Made by a program: the position numbers and the translations under genes
In this document: piece by piece, positions 47,514-58,860 of the stretch
How the letters are laid out: each line of letters opens with the position of its first letter
Numbering within the stretch: the stretch's first letter is position 1
The notes under the pieces: model-generated
Told to the model about the DNA's origin: nothing
The model's input: only the letters and a program-made list of their open reading frames with translations
Database searches by the model: none
From: Amborella trichopoda
Taxonomy: Eukaryota; Streptophyta; Magnoliopsida; Amborellales; Amborellaceae
DNA: 64,000 bases
Reading direction: 5' to 3'
Assembly: GCF_000471905.2 (NCBI RefSeq)
Contig: NW_006499751.1
Location: 439,412-503,411 of the forward strand

Positions 47514-48248
47514 ACTCAGCATCTTCTTATAATAAATTCCTTACTACAATTTATTATATTTTTTGATCTTTTGATATTGTGAATATTCATTTTATTGCTT
47601 TATTTTAGATGTAAGTTTTTCATTTATGCCACTCAATTTATGGGTGGAGCTAGTACCCCAAGCAATATATTTTTTTATTGGGCCTCGATGATTGAATGCT
47701 TTTGTGTCAACATTTATTATTTTGAGGCAATTGAAACATGCTGACATACAAGCTCTCTTTTATGTGAGCTTCCACTCCAGTTGCCCATTGAAATATTTGA
47801 AGCTCACTCTTTTTGTTTATGCCGGAGTTATTACAAGTTTGTTTATAGGTTTCTCACTTCAGGGAAATCTTGGAAGCTTTTGCTTTGATATTTTATATGT
47901 TTATTATCCTTATGATTTAGGGTTAATTTATAAGTATTTTAAGCATCAAAGATAAATACTAGCTGTTAAGATGAGTTCTTTAGGCATTTTTTATGGTATC
48001 ATCATTTTGTATGTCATCATATTCTTAGGCTTTTAAGATATGTATGGTCATTATTTTTTCATGTATGTCTTTAACTTTGGGAAATTTATCAAACTATGTC
48101 TACGAGATAAATGGTTTAGTATTGATTGTTTCAAAATAACTTCCTCTAATCAACTATTTGAATGTTGAATGACTAGAAAAAATTTGAGCCTCTGGGTTAA
48201 GACAGTCAGTTTCCAACTTTCCCAACACTAAAGAGGTAAAATGTCAAC
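47514..48248. other. no gene recognised
   Basis: The 87-codon frame 47692-47955 is hydrophobic and AT-driven, with no recognised domain. No termini or repeats were seen. Confidence 0.45.
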
Positions 48249-48386
48249 GTCACAATTTATCAAATAGGATTCTTAGCTTTCATGCTACCACTTTTCACTT
48301 TCAAATTAGATTTCAGAGTCACAATTTATCAAATAGGATTCTTAGCTTTCATGCTACCACTTTTCACTTTCAAACTAGATTTCATG
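48249..48386 (+). repeat. 69-bp tandem duplication
   Basis: GTCACAATTTATCAAATAGG through TTCACTTTCAAAYTAGATTT occurs twice in succession (starts 48249 and 48318) with about one difference, so the duplication is recent. Confidence 0.95.
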
Positions 48387-48475
48387 AAAGTATGCTGCTG
48401 GGATTTTCCCAAGGAAACTGTAGAGAAAGTTTTCACACACAACATTAAGGAGTCTGCATTTCTAGGGAGCTCAAA

Positions 48476-48556
48476 GAGAGGAAGATGAGAGAGAGGGAGG
48501 GAGAGCAGTTGGTGGAGAGAGAGAGCAGTTGATGGAAAGAGAGAGAGAGAGAACCC
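48476..48556 (+). repeat. GA-rich microsatellite
   Basis: GAGAGAGGGAGGGAGAGCAG and GAGAGAGAGAG runs with two AGCAGTTGRTGGA interruptions. Confidence 0.9.
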
Positions 48557-48737
48557 GTGCTTGGAAAGATATGACATGCAAAAGAAAACGAGCGAAAGGT
48601 GATGGGAGAAAAATGGCAAGAGAGCGCCGGTTGAATTGCGGTATCGAAGCACTAATTTAGCCCCTTGCGTTTAAAAAATCGAACCACATGATACTAAGAG
48701 AAAGACTATTTGAGTGTGTTCTGTTGTTTAATGCGTT

Positions 48738-48800
48738 AAACATCGGACTGCTCACTCTTCTGAAACTTACTCATAACATAGGACAGTCCGATGTTTTGAA
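48738..48800. repeat. hairpin AACATCGGACTG / CAGTCCGATGTT
   Basis: A perfect 12-bp inverted pair with a loop of about 35 bp. TTGAACATCATACC follows. Similar AACATC phrases recur at 48850 and 48965, suggesting a degraded MITE. Confidence 0.6.
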
Positions 48801-49083
48801 CATCATACCAGTGAAAAAAAAAAAAATTACCTCCAGGCATATAGCAATATGATGTTTGAAATATTGGACCTAAGAACGAGCAAATTATGCTAAATATAGA
48901 GTGGCCGGAAGTTTTATACATCACACCACACTATACACAGTAGCGGGAATAGAAGTGTTGGGTTTCGAACATCGAACTACCCTAAAAATGAGGTTGTTCC
49001 ATTTTTTTTTTTTTATGTTGGACTACCCTATGAAAGTGAAAAATATAAAAAATAAAATTAACAAGTTGTGTGCAAAATTGCTC

Positions 49084-49312
49084 CTATTCATGATCATACT
49101 ACATGCAGAGCAGAACAGAGCAGAGGAGGGAGAGAAATCAAGTAAAGTAGCAAGCCGAAGATCTTTCATTACATTGCTTTCTTGCTTCTACACAACACAA
49201 TGAGGAAAATCAAAATAATCGAACTACTTCATGCAATGCAAGGAGGAATTCTATTCAAAATGGTTCATGGTGCTGCTGCTGCTGCAATGGTGCTGCTGCA
49301 ATTCCATACTAC
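49084..49312 (-). repeat. inverted copy of the 194-bp unit
   Basis: Read on the minus strand it reproduces CATGTAGTATG upstream, ATTCCTCCTTGCATTGCATG, AAGTAGTTCGATTATTTTGA and GCAGCAGCACCAT. With 46497-47223 it forms a widely spaced inverted repeat around the assembly gap. Confidence 0.88.
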
Positions 49313-49473
49313 ATACACAAAAGACAGAGAGCGGAGGAGAGGGTTGTTGCTTCTTCATACAAGGCAAATGGATTATAGAAAAAAATGTCCATATTTCGTA
49401 CTACTGACACAGGAGGGTGGTCTCTATGAATTGAAGGATATGGATTTCAGAATCAAAAGAATTCCTTATTCAT

Positions 49474-50392
49474 ATCAAACAAAGAGTCACAGTGGAATTG
49501 TCTTGCACATAGTAGAAAAAGCTAGGGGCAAAATGGGGAATCGAAATAGGGTTCTTGAGGCTCAGGGTTGGCACCTTCCACGTCTGGTTGGTCATTTCGC
49601 CTTGCCCCTGTTGCTTCCTCCAATTGACGCGTGAGGATCTCCAGCTCGCTGGTAAGCAGTTTGACTCCAATCGCAGGTTCCTGAGCAAATCCGAGAGCTC
49701 AACATCTCTCCTTCCTTCCTGGACCATATCCACCAATCTGACCAAACACCAACGTTGAGCTTCTGAGTGCTCGAAAATCCTCTCTAACTCAGGAATCATC
49801 GCCCCGCCTTCTTGACTCGTCTCTCCCTCTCTCATCTCCTGATCCCCACTTTCTCTCTCTTGGTTCTCGTCCCCTGTTGTGATTGCGTGGTTCTTGGCCT
49901 CCTCTCTCTCTTCTTCAGCTTCAATTTCTTGATTCTTGGCCTCCTCTTGCTCTTTTTGTGCCCTTATTTCATCAATTTCTTGATTCTTGGCCTGATTTTG
50001 CTCTTTCTATGCCCATGTTTCATGAATTTCTTGATTCTTTGCCTGATCTTGCTCTTCTTGAGAGGGATAGACGAAGGCAAACTCGAAACAATCCTCATGA
50101 AAATTCCACCCATTGATCATCCTCTTCTGCAACGCATTAGCTCCATCCTCCTCCTCGTCAACCTTCCGCTTCTTGACTCGTCTCTCCCTCTCTCATCTCC
50201 TTATCCCCACTTTCTCTCTCTTGATTCTCGTCCACTGCTACGATTGTTTGGTTCTTGGCATCCCCTCTCCTTCAATTTCTTGATTCTTAGCCTCCTCTTG
50301 CTCTTTCTATGCCCTTATTTATTCTTGGACTGATCTTACTCTTTTTGCCCTCCTGTTTGATTCTCATCCCCTGCTGCGATTGTATGAGACTA
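49474..50392 (-). pseudogene. unrecognised Glu/Gln/Lys-rich repeat protein, disrupted
   Basis: On the minus strand, stretches of open frame encode repeated AKNQEI phrases: EQDQAKNQEIHETWA, EQNQAKNQEIDEIRAQKEQ, EEAKNQEIEAEEEREEAKN. After these comes the 121-codon frame 49470-49835 (MREGETSQEGGAMIPELERI, FEHSEAQRWCLVRLVDMVQ). In a shifted frame this reads LLTSELEILTRQLEEATG, a leucine-zipper-like coiled coil. A larger unit (DENQERESGD, EMREGETSQE) is duplicated at about 50200 and 49850. Stops and frameshifts separate the pieces. I do not recognise the family. It could be a relic of a transposon-borne gag-like protein or of a host coiled-coil protein. Confidence 0.5.
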
Positions 50393-51181
50393 CTTCCAAT
50401 GAGATCACAAATCACTTTTTCTCATTAGATGAAAAATCCAATAAATGAAAGTGGAACATTCAAAAAAATATTTTAAACTTTGTGCCCAAACAATAACATA
50501 TCCTCAACCACCAAATTTCAAATCCAACGGTCATGATAATTATAACCTCCTTCTATCAAAAAAGTAAATAGTCCCATTGTATATATTTCCTATATGTGAA
50601 CACTACATTTTTCAAACAATAACCGTACACTAAACTATCCATATCTTGGTAGAATGTTTGTCTCAATGTTTTATTCTTCATTCTTTGTAAGATAAGATTA
50701 ATGTGAAATTTGGAGCATCCTTACCTTTATAATACAACATACACGATAAAAATATTATAAAAAATTGCTTCTAATAATTTAGAAAAGGCAAATACCCCTA
50801 AACTTTCATGGGTACTTTGGTTATTTTAAACCATATAATTTTTAAATGCATTTACTGGTGCGCACTATTTCAGAGTGTAGATGCCCCGAGTTTCAGCTTT
50901 AAAAATAAACGCTGGATACATTCTCTTCCGATAGCTGAGAAATGAATAGGACCACAATATTTTATAACTAGGTGTGATTTGATAAACTATGAAATGTTTA
51001 ATAGCCAATAGTTTAGGTGTGGTTCACAAATTCTCTCTTTTTTTCCTTTCTTTTTGCTCAAGCATTTAGAAAAACTTCGAGGACTTGTTATCAGTACATG
51101 GGATATGAGGCCACTAGAGCCCTGTTATTTACAAGCACTTGATCCACTTTTAATGCATAAATTGGAGACGGCAGACGGCCA
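50393..51181. other. 3' flank of the DEAH helicase gene, no other gene seen
   Basis: AT-rich sequence downstream (in minus sense) of the helicase stop codon, probably including its 3' UTR. No recognisable repeat. Confidence 0.5.
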
Positions 51182-52165
51182 CTATTTCTTTCCTTTCCGA
51201 GCAAGAAATCTCTCTTTAGCAGCCTGGATTTTCTTTTCGTGGTCATCAGAAACCTTTGATGCAATGCCATTGTCATTTTTGACTGAGGCTTGCACCTTCA
51301 AGGGGTCTGTGCCCTGAGGACTCTGTTGCTCAGAAACATTGCATCCCCCACTGCAAAATTGGGAAAAAAAATGAACTTATTCAAAGATTTGGAAGGAAAT
51401 GATACCAAAGATTTACAAGAATAGAACTCTGATGCTGTGAAAAGGCCATTGTCTGATTCTTGGGTGAGAATCATGGTATTAGGGCAAATGTTCATCCCAA
51501 ATAAAGAAGCATAAAACATATGCATATGCCAGTTCAGTTTCCCTGCATGTTGATTTCTTAAATTGAATGCATAACAAATATGTACAAGGGAGAATAAAAT
51601 ACACTACTTAGTAGTCTAAAAAATCCTTCTTTGAACCTGAATCAAATCAAAGATCCTTCAATTGCTGAATTCAATGCTAATTCTAAATTAGAATTCTAAG
51701 GAATCAAAATCTTAGTTTCATAGAATATCTTAATTGTAGTCTGGGTTCACATGAGAAATGGGTATATGAATGTCATGTCTACAAAAAGGGGTACCAGTAT
51801 CATTTTCAAAAAGAATTGGAAGATGAATGTACGCCAGGCATGCTTGAGAGCGAGGTGAGAATTAATATACAACGCAGTGTAGAAATTCAAAAGAAGCAGG
51901 GTGTTTCATTTGAAATAATGGGTATAAATGTCACATCTGTTGTCATCAGTTTTTAAAAGAACCCTAAGATGAGAAAACCAGTTTGTTACCTGAGCTTCTT
52001 GACATCCAAGTTTCCTAACTTGCCAAAGATGGGAGTAACCCACGGCATTTCAACTGCACATACATTCCTAAGTAACAGACGAGGAGTTGCCAAAAGTTCA
52101 TTGTAAACCACATAATCCGGTAACAATCCACTATCCTCTGATTTCAGAACACATGATGGATGGAC
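51182..52165 (-). CDS. DEAH-box ATP-dependent RNA helicase, last two exons (partial)
   Basis: On the minus strand, exon 52165-51990 follows an acceptor ending TTTTAG. It encodes VHPSCVLKSEDSGLLPDYVV, YNELLATPRLLLRNVCAVEM, PWVTPIFGKLGNLDVKKLS, the OB-fold C-terminal domain of DEAH/DExH RNA helicases. A donor (GTAACA) and a 639-bp intron follow. The last exon, 51350-51182, follows TTTTGCAG and encodes GGCNVSEQQSPQGTDPLKVQ to a basic end AKERFLARKGKK and TAG. Splice phase matches (AG|T gives Ser). The frame is intact with no stops. The family remodels RNA-protein complexes in splicing, ribosome assembly or decay, and I cannot place this member in a subfamily. Helicase-core exons were not found. 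A LINE lies immediately upstream, so they are either far away or lost. Confidence 0.82.
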
Positions 52166-52559
52166 CTAAAATAAAAAAAAATGTAAATCAGTTTAGGAAC
52201 AATTGGAAGCTAGCTGTCCCAAAAAAAAAAGAAAAGCATAAATAGAATCGAAATAGAAATTCGATGTACATCACAGCAAAATAGAGAAATCCATCTATCA
52301 ATTGAACATCGAATCACCTTATTTAAAGAACCAAGTATAAGTAATGGCATTCAGCAGAGTTTGCAAGATAGAAAGGATTTCTATATGTGCTTGTATTTCA
52401 TAATTTCCTGACCTTTCCAAAATTAGTAACTAATGTGAAATGTCCTAGAATTTCTGAAACTATTTGTATTGTACTTGCACTATCCACAGTTAAAAGACTA
52501 AACATCTGGCTATGTATAAAACAGAAAAGGTGTTGCAGTGAAGTAAGTGTTGGATTTGT
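52166..52559. other. intron or upstream flank of the helicase exons
   Basis: AT-rich with poly-A runs. No further helicase exon could be read on the minus strand. Confidence 0.5.
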
Positions 52560-53889
52560 ACAAAAATCTTATGGTAGCAAAAATATGTCCTTAGGAGGAC
52601 GGTCTCAAAATGCAAAGGTCTGATCATGTGTTCCTTCGCTAATGAATCCACGCAAGCCTTCCTCTCTCCAAGAGTTCCTAAAGGTAACTCCCAAGGAAAG
52701 TCAAATTTGAGCTATCTTAGTGAAAGTACGCTCCAATCTACAAGGGAGAAGCGATGAGTCGTAGGACCAGTTTATGACATTTTCGAGTCCCCTCAGATAA
52801 GAATTGTTGATGCCCAATCTCTTGCCAACACTTTTTGAGGCCAATAGTTAAGCTTGAGCTTCTTTTGAATGGTGCAACCTCTACTCCAATAGGCCCCGAA
52901 CATAATAAATTTTTCTCCAAGTGATTTCTGTAAAAAGCTTCCAATGCCTGCCACTCCCAGGCCACCAAGAGAATTACTATCAAAATTGAGTTTGTTAGTT
53001 CCTGGTGGAATCCAATGTGAGGATCGTGAAATTATGTAAAGGGTAAACTAAATGAGTTCCTTCCAATGTTGGACGAGGTCTGTCGAAGAGTAGGAGGTGA
53101 ATACTTTGCGGTTTTGCCCCCAAAAGATAGTTGAAGCTTTGATAAGGCCCCTACGAGAGCCAATGTGTCTTTCACTCTTTCTTTGCTCTCAAAGATACAT
53201 CTCTTTATTCCAAACCGGATTCCCCCAAAAGAGGCCACATAGCATTAGGAAAGCACTTGGGAAAGGTGGAGACGAGTAGAATTGGAATAACTGGTTGGTT
53301 GAAGGTGTGCACCAGGGACAATCAAATCAAATAGAAAAGGAAGAAAGACCAGATATGAGAAGTTGATTTACAATGGATAACCAGGTGATAAATGGTCTCT
53401 TCTCATCACTGCATTTGGGGCATCAGTTTTGTATACGGATACCTCATCTCTGAATATCGTTCATGGTTAGTGCTTTGTTCGATAAAACACCAACCAATTA
53501 AGGTCTACACCTTAGGTGGAGTGGAGGTGAACCAGACTTCAGAGGCTATAGTCTGTCTGGGGCAGTGATTGAGAGCCTCGTAAAATGAGGACACCGAAAT
53601 GCTACTTGTGGGGGATGCGGCCCATATCATTTTGCATCCGCCGGAGCGATTATGAAGAGGTGTAAGACTTTGTATCCCACTCAAAATGTTTTTGTATCTT
53701 GGGCAGTGGGCAACCAGACTTTTTGGCCACCCAGCAATTCGTAGTAGTCTGCAATGTGGTATCCTAGTCTAAGACAAAGAGAAACAAAATAGGGAAAGAA
53801 AGCTTGAGGGTATGTGTTCCTCCTATCCATGTATTCTTCTGAAATCTCATTCAGTTCCCGACATCCCACTTTTAACTATGACTCTGATT

Positions 53890-54390
53890 CTACTTGAAAG
53901 TCCAGGAAGGTGGACATGGTACTAGTGTACGAAAATTCGAACCGGCCTCGAAAACCAGCCAAGAGCCAATAATGAGTAACCGGTAAACCAGCCCGTTCAA
54001 TCGGCCTAACCAAGCAAGTCCCAGCCTGTCAAAAAATGTTTAAAAAAATAAAAAAATACAAAACAAATCCAAAAAACTATGAAAAGAGTATTTAAAGCAA
54101 TGATTAAACAAAGAACATCAAAATGAAATTTAAAATTAGTGAAAAAAATGGATTTTAAAAAATCGATTTGTGCCCAGGGATATTTTTGAAATTTTTCAAA
54201 AAAGATGGTTTATTAATAGCCAAAACATTTTCCAATTTTTTTGCAAAATGATGAAAAACATTAAAAAATACATTACAAACAAATCCCTTATTTTTTGGGA
54301 TTTTATATCAATTTTGTTTTTTTCAAGTATCCGCCCCATTTTGCAAACAATACGTGGTATCCATCCAAGCTCCTGAATCCCTAGTGTTGG
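53890..54390. other. AT-rich insert within LINE-3
   Basis: Starts near TACGAAAATTCGAACCGGCC, with CCGGT-type phrases like those at 900-1050, then AT-rich. It separates the LINE-3 zinc-binding region from the RT thumb. Termini are not resolved. Confidence 0.4.
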
Positions 54391-55270
54391 CAACAAGTTT
54401 TGCAGCCACCGTATTAGTAATAATGTTTTATCACCTGCCGGCACAGGTGATCTTCTTTGCTGCCATATGGCCCGTACCATTTACCTAAGAGGGTTGTGTT
54501 GTAGTCTCCCAACTTCTTGATGCCAGGTCACCAATGGATCTTTGGCATGCAGACGTTCTCGTATAATAAGATGATATTCCTGACCAATGAGAGGCCCACC
54601 CTGTTAGATGTCCCCCATATCCCTTTCAAGCTTTTTTCCAATGAGGGTTGGGCATTCCAAAAACCAACATAGGAAAGACAGAGATGTTGGACAGGGTAAC
54701 CTTATGGGCACCGAAGGATAGCAATCAACACGTCCAATCAACTAACATGCTCTTTTAGGTTTGCTTGGGTAGAATTGGAATTTACTGGTTAGTACGTTTG
54801 AGCCACAACGCAAACAACTAGCATAGGTCTGGACAGTGGGAAGTGCCAGGCTATTTCCACGAGCTTGGTTTTTGCCATGCTGAATCTTAAATGAGTGCAA
54901 AGAAACACAAAATGGAGAAGCAAAGATTATCGACTTGGTAATGGTTGGTACCATAGAAGACAAGGGTTTTGTCTGCATGCTGAAGGTGGGATATGAATGG
55001 CCCGCAGTAGGAACCTAAAATTCGGTTGTTTTCTTACTTGACTCAAAGGAATCTTCTCCGGGATTCCAGGGGGACCTCCTCCACAACCTAGACGCTTATG
55101 CAGGAACTGCACAACCATCATAGCAGTAAAGTACTCTTCACAAATACCTCCAAATTTTCTAGAATTTTCACCTAGGAAATCAATGCCTTTTTCTTTCCCA
55201 GACCCATTCCATGTAGCAGGGAATTGGAGATGCTTTCCATTGGACCTGAGTTTTCATCAATCAAAGCTAC

Positions 55271-55915
55271 TGTTGGAAAGTTCAACCTAAAGACCCTAAG
55301 CACCACGGGCAACGAGACCTCCCGTATAGGACTGGCAGTGCGGGACACGATGGACCACATCAGGCCTAAATATGGCCACATGAAGCTACCATGTGCCCAC
55401 ATGTGGCTTCACAAGCCAAACATGTGGCCAACAATGCAGCTTCAACCTTTATAGTCACATTTGACCTATAAATACCCCAATTTTTTCAGGCAGTCTTGAG
55501 GGGCAGATTCAGGCAGCTTTTCATGGGCAGTTTGTTAGAGAATTTTCTGCCACCATTTTCCTGAATACTCCGAGATTCTCATAAATTTTTGTTCACAAGA
55601 TATCTCGGACCACATAACTTTTTACCATAGTTTTTCACTTTTGTTCAACCTAGGTCGAGTAGATCTGATTGTATAAAGTCAAACATGATCAGATGACCCT
55701 TCCTAGCCTAGATCCAATATTCTTTTAACATCAAAATCCTAAATCTACCATTCCTCAAACCAGATCTACTGAGTTTAACCCTAAATCTGTTCCATCCAAG
55801 CCAAGATCTGTCCACGCCATTCAATTTATCTCCTTTTTAAGAGATTAAAGATCTGTCTGATTCATCAATAAATCACTACTTTTGTGAGTGGGGTTGACAA
55901 AGCTGGTTGATCAAG
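55271..55915 (+). mobile_element. possible solo LTR inside LINE-3
   Basis: Begins TGTTGGAAAGTTC, has CACATGTGGC-rich sequence at 55380-55430, a TATA-like CCTATAAATACCCC at about 55464, and a plausible leader. It ends near GGGGTTGACA. AAAGCT occurs just outside both ends. No primer site or coding region is attached. The borders are tentative. Confidence 0.38.
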
Positions 55916-56330
55916 TGTCAGAAGCACTAAAGAGAGGAATATAAGTGAAGAAAGGTCTTAAAATGAATCAAAGAACCAAATGAAATCGATTGTGATGCGA
56001 CCTCTAGTATTTCTCAAAGGACCATCCAGTGTTGTTGAAGTCGCCACCAATGCATGGGTAGGGCTGAGACATTGGGAGTGGTCAAGCTCTACACAATAGC
56101 TTTCTTTGAGCTCTGATCTATTTGGACCATAGCTGACTGTAAACCGCGATTGAAATTCGTCTGAGGTTTGGAAGAGGACACGTGATACCAAAAATTGATC
56201 AATGATGAAGGATTTTGCCCAAGGAGATGGAACCGCAAACGACGTAGATTCTTCTAGGAGCCAATGGTAGGTAGAGGCTCCTAAGCACAAGGTCTCCAAC
56301 CCCAGATTGACCTAAAGGTTCGGGATTCCA

Positions 56331-56505
56331 GCTTGGTTTAAAAAATGGTTGGGATGTTGAAAAAGTATTCTAGGGTCTAGTTTTAGACTCTTTATTTTTT
56401 CATTTTTTTTGAGGTGGCCTAACCCCTTGCAACCCAGGCAAGGAATTTAATTTTGATGGGATAGCGGGCTTGTTGGCTCCTAGAGGGTTTTTTTTTAGGG
56501 CGAAT
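56331..56505. other. no gene seen
   Basis: Short junction between LINE-3 and LTR copy iv. Confidence 0.4.
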
Positions 56506-57821
56506 TGTTCGGGTTTGTGGCCTTTCAAGGCCATGAGAGATTGTAAACATCATTCATTAAGGATTATACACTTCAATAGGAGAGTGTGTTGACTAAGGGT
56601 TAGGCGGTCAATGGTCTTGGTCATATCCAAAGCCCTTATCCCTAGGCATGTGGCACTATCAAAAAGGGTTTAGAGAGGGTCATCCCTTGTTGAAGTAGGA
56701 GAGATGCCCAAGGATAATTGGTAGGATAGGATAGCTATGTGGACTCCTGTGTGTGGATGTAGGCATGTGAGAGCAAGAACTAAATGCTTAACAAACTTCC
56801 GCATGTAATATGACAATTGCACTATCGGAAAGCAACCCTATAGAGAAATACGTGTACATGTGCTTAGAGAGATTCTCCCTTGCATTATAGTGATATGTGC
56901 TTGGCATGCTCTTGGGGGAGGGGGGAACTATAACCACATTCTAGGACTATGTTGTGGCCTTTAAAGGCCTAGAGAGCTTGTAAAAATCATGTATAATAGA
57001 ATATAGATTTCAGTGGGAGTGTGTGTGTTGACTGAACAAAGGTTCGACGGTTTATTGCCCTAGTCATGTCCAAAATTCTTAGCCTTGGGTATGTCGCATA
57101 ACCAAGTAAGGTTTAGAGTGGGTCATCCCGTGTTGAGGTCGGAGCAATGCCTATGGATCATGTTTGTAGTCTAGGAGAGCTGTGTGCTCTCCTATGTGCA
57201 GTTGTAAGCCTGTGAGAGCAAGGGCTAAATCCTCAACAAACTTCCGCACGACATGCACACATAACACCCACATAGAATGTAGCCTTTTACAAGGACACAT
57301 GTACATGTGCATTGAGAGAGCCCCTTTTACAATGTAGTGACAAGTGCTAGACTTGCTCTTAAAAGGGGAACTGAAATCCACATTCCAGGATCATGGTCTC
57401 ATTGTTTTATTATCCAACTTTGACAAGCCAATCATGAGCCTTGCAAAGAGACTGCAGGTCATGGGAATTTGTTGGGTTAGATAAGAGAACAATTGTGGAT
57501 CATGGTTTTTGGGGCGAGTAGAATGCCCTTATTGTCGCTTATTTTAACCTATTGATACCAATCCATTCTTAGCATATCTTATTTTGGTATTATAAATGTT
57601 CCTTTGATTTTTAAATATTTTTCAGAATTTTAAAATATTATTTTTAGCATTAAATTTTCATAAAAAAGGTATTTCTGAAAATTTCAAAACTTTAAATAAC
57701 ACATGTGGGACTAAGAATCTAGCTCTACATGTTGGACCACGTGCACCCTAGGGATCACACCTTATTTTTATAAAACATAATAGTGGCATGCCATTACTTG
57801 TTGAACAAGGGGAGGCACGCC
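56506..57821 (+). mobile_element. LTR copy iv, left part (with internal duplication)
   Basis: Opens TGTTCGGGTTTGTGG and contains TTGGTCATATCCAAAGCCCT, GGTCATCCCTTGTTGAAG, AATCATGAGCC and, near the break, TAGTGGCATGCCATTACT. The order equals LTR copies i and iii. It is interrupted at 57821 by LINE-1 and continues at 62314. Confidence 0.82.
56517..57400 (+). repeat. 437-bp tandem duplication in LTR copy iv
   Basis: GTGGCCTTTCAAGGCC at 56517 and GTGGCCTTTAAAGGCC at 56954 begin two head-to-tail units. Both run through TGTTGACT, GTCATRTCCAAA, GGTTTAGAG, GAGAGCAAG and CTTCCGCA to a CCACATTCTAGGA-like end. The units have diverged visibly. Confidence 0.9.
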
Positions 57822-58158
57822 TTCGGATGATATTGGAGTTATGGATGATTCTCCTATCAAAGATGTTTATGCATCTTTGCTTCAGCCTATGATAATAGTC
57901 TCCACGAATAAACCTCTGCCCACAGAAGTGTCAAAGGCCAAATCGCATCATGAGCAACAAGATGAGAAGATTAGTAGTTCACAGATTAGATCAGATACCT
58001 AATGAGGGACTTATTCTAGCTCGAACTAGAGCAAAAAAAAAAGCCTCACTATCAGCGATGGGTGATAAGAAGGGGATTTCTCACAAGGTACAACGTATCG
58101 AGGTGGCTGCAGAAGGTAAGACTACTCTTACAAAGCACCTGAATCCTTAACATTTTTA

Positions 58159-58860
58159 ATGTCTGTTGTTGCTTGGAATGTCAGGGGCCTTCAGGGCTGG
58201 GGTAGAATTTCGGATATTGGGGCTTTAAAAGGTCAACATAATCTAGGTCTTCTTTTCTTACTGGAAACCAAACTTCCCGTGGAGTTGAATCATAGGTGGT
58301 CTAAAAAGCTGAGTTTCTATAATAAATTTATTGGAAGTGAAACTGATGGTAGATCCAGAATTCTAATATTTGGAATCCTTTAATTTATTCAATTAGAGTG
58401 ATTGATATTAATGACCAGATGATAACAGTTGATGCCACTTGGAAATGTAATGGGAAAATTTCAGTTATTTCAGCAGTCTATGCATAAATTCTGTCTCAAA
58501 GGGCTCAACTTTGGGATCACATGAGGGCTATCGGAGCAACTATTCATCTTCCCTGGCTGGTATTAGGGGATTTCAATACCCTATTGGATTCTTTAAAAAG
58601 AATGGGGGGTAGTAGATCTTTACCTCCAGATTCAGGTGACTTTGCTCAAGTGATGTCGGATTGTGCTCTTGTTGACCTTGGAGTAGTCAGGGGTTAGTTT
58701 TCTTGGTCCAACAGCCAGTTGAGTAGAAGATGCATCAGAAGGAGGTTGGATCGTGCATTGGCAACAATCGACTGGGTTCTGTCTTTTCCTGAGTACAGAG
58801 TCTAGCTACTCCCTAAACGTAGTTCAGATCACTATCCTTTACTAGTTTCTATTTCTGATT
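58159..58860 (+). pseudogene. LINE-1 endonuclease domain
   Basis: An apurinic-endonuclease-like (EEP) domain in two frames. It runs from WNVRGL and ETKLPVELNHRW to the catalytic GDFN, then RRLDRALATIDW and the SDHYPL motif. One stop falls at VRG*FSWSN and another before LLPKRSSDH. Confidence 0.85.

Larger units (their letters stand above)
52560..56330 (-). mobile_element. LINE-3: decayed plant L1-type LINE with later insertions
   Basis: Minus-strand peptides follow LINE order. Endonuclease relic near 56150-56000: YGPNRSELKESYCVEL, GGDFNNT. RT near 55130-54990: GPFISHLQHADKTLVF, where active enzymes have FADDT or YADD. Thumb near 54690-54480: VTLSNISVFPMLVFGMPNP and LGIKKLGDYNTTLLGKWYG. Zinc-binding region 53640-53330: SISVSSFYEALNHCP, SEVWFTSTPPKV, ETIYHLVIHC-like. 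RNase H 53030-52880: IPPGTNKLNFDSNSLGGLGV. The 3' end reads DSLAKEHMI near 52640. Every domain is shifted or interrupted. Two blocks without LINE similarity, about 53890-54390 and 55271-55915, are probably later insertions. Confidence 0.8.

Noticed and set aside
47692..47955. 87-codon hydrophobic frame, possible membrane peptide
   Set aside because: Hydrophobicity is explained by T-rich sequence; no family resemblance.
49182..49634. 150-codon frame on the plus strand
   Set aside because: It spans the inverted 194-bp repeat and the antisense of the coiled-coil pseudogene, so it is probably a chance frame.
49812..50333. 173-codon Leu-rich frame on the plus strand
   Set aside because: It is the antisense of the Glu/Gln-rich repeat region. 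The minus strand gives the more protein-like repeated phrases, and the plus-strand leucine pattern is the mirror of CTTGGC-type repeats.
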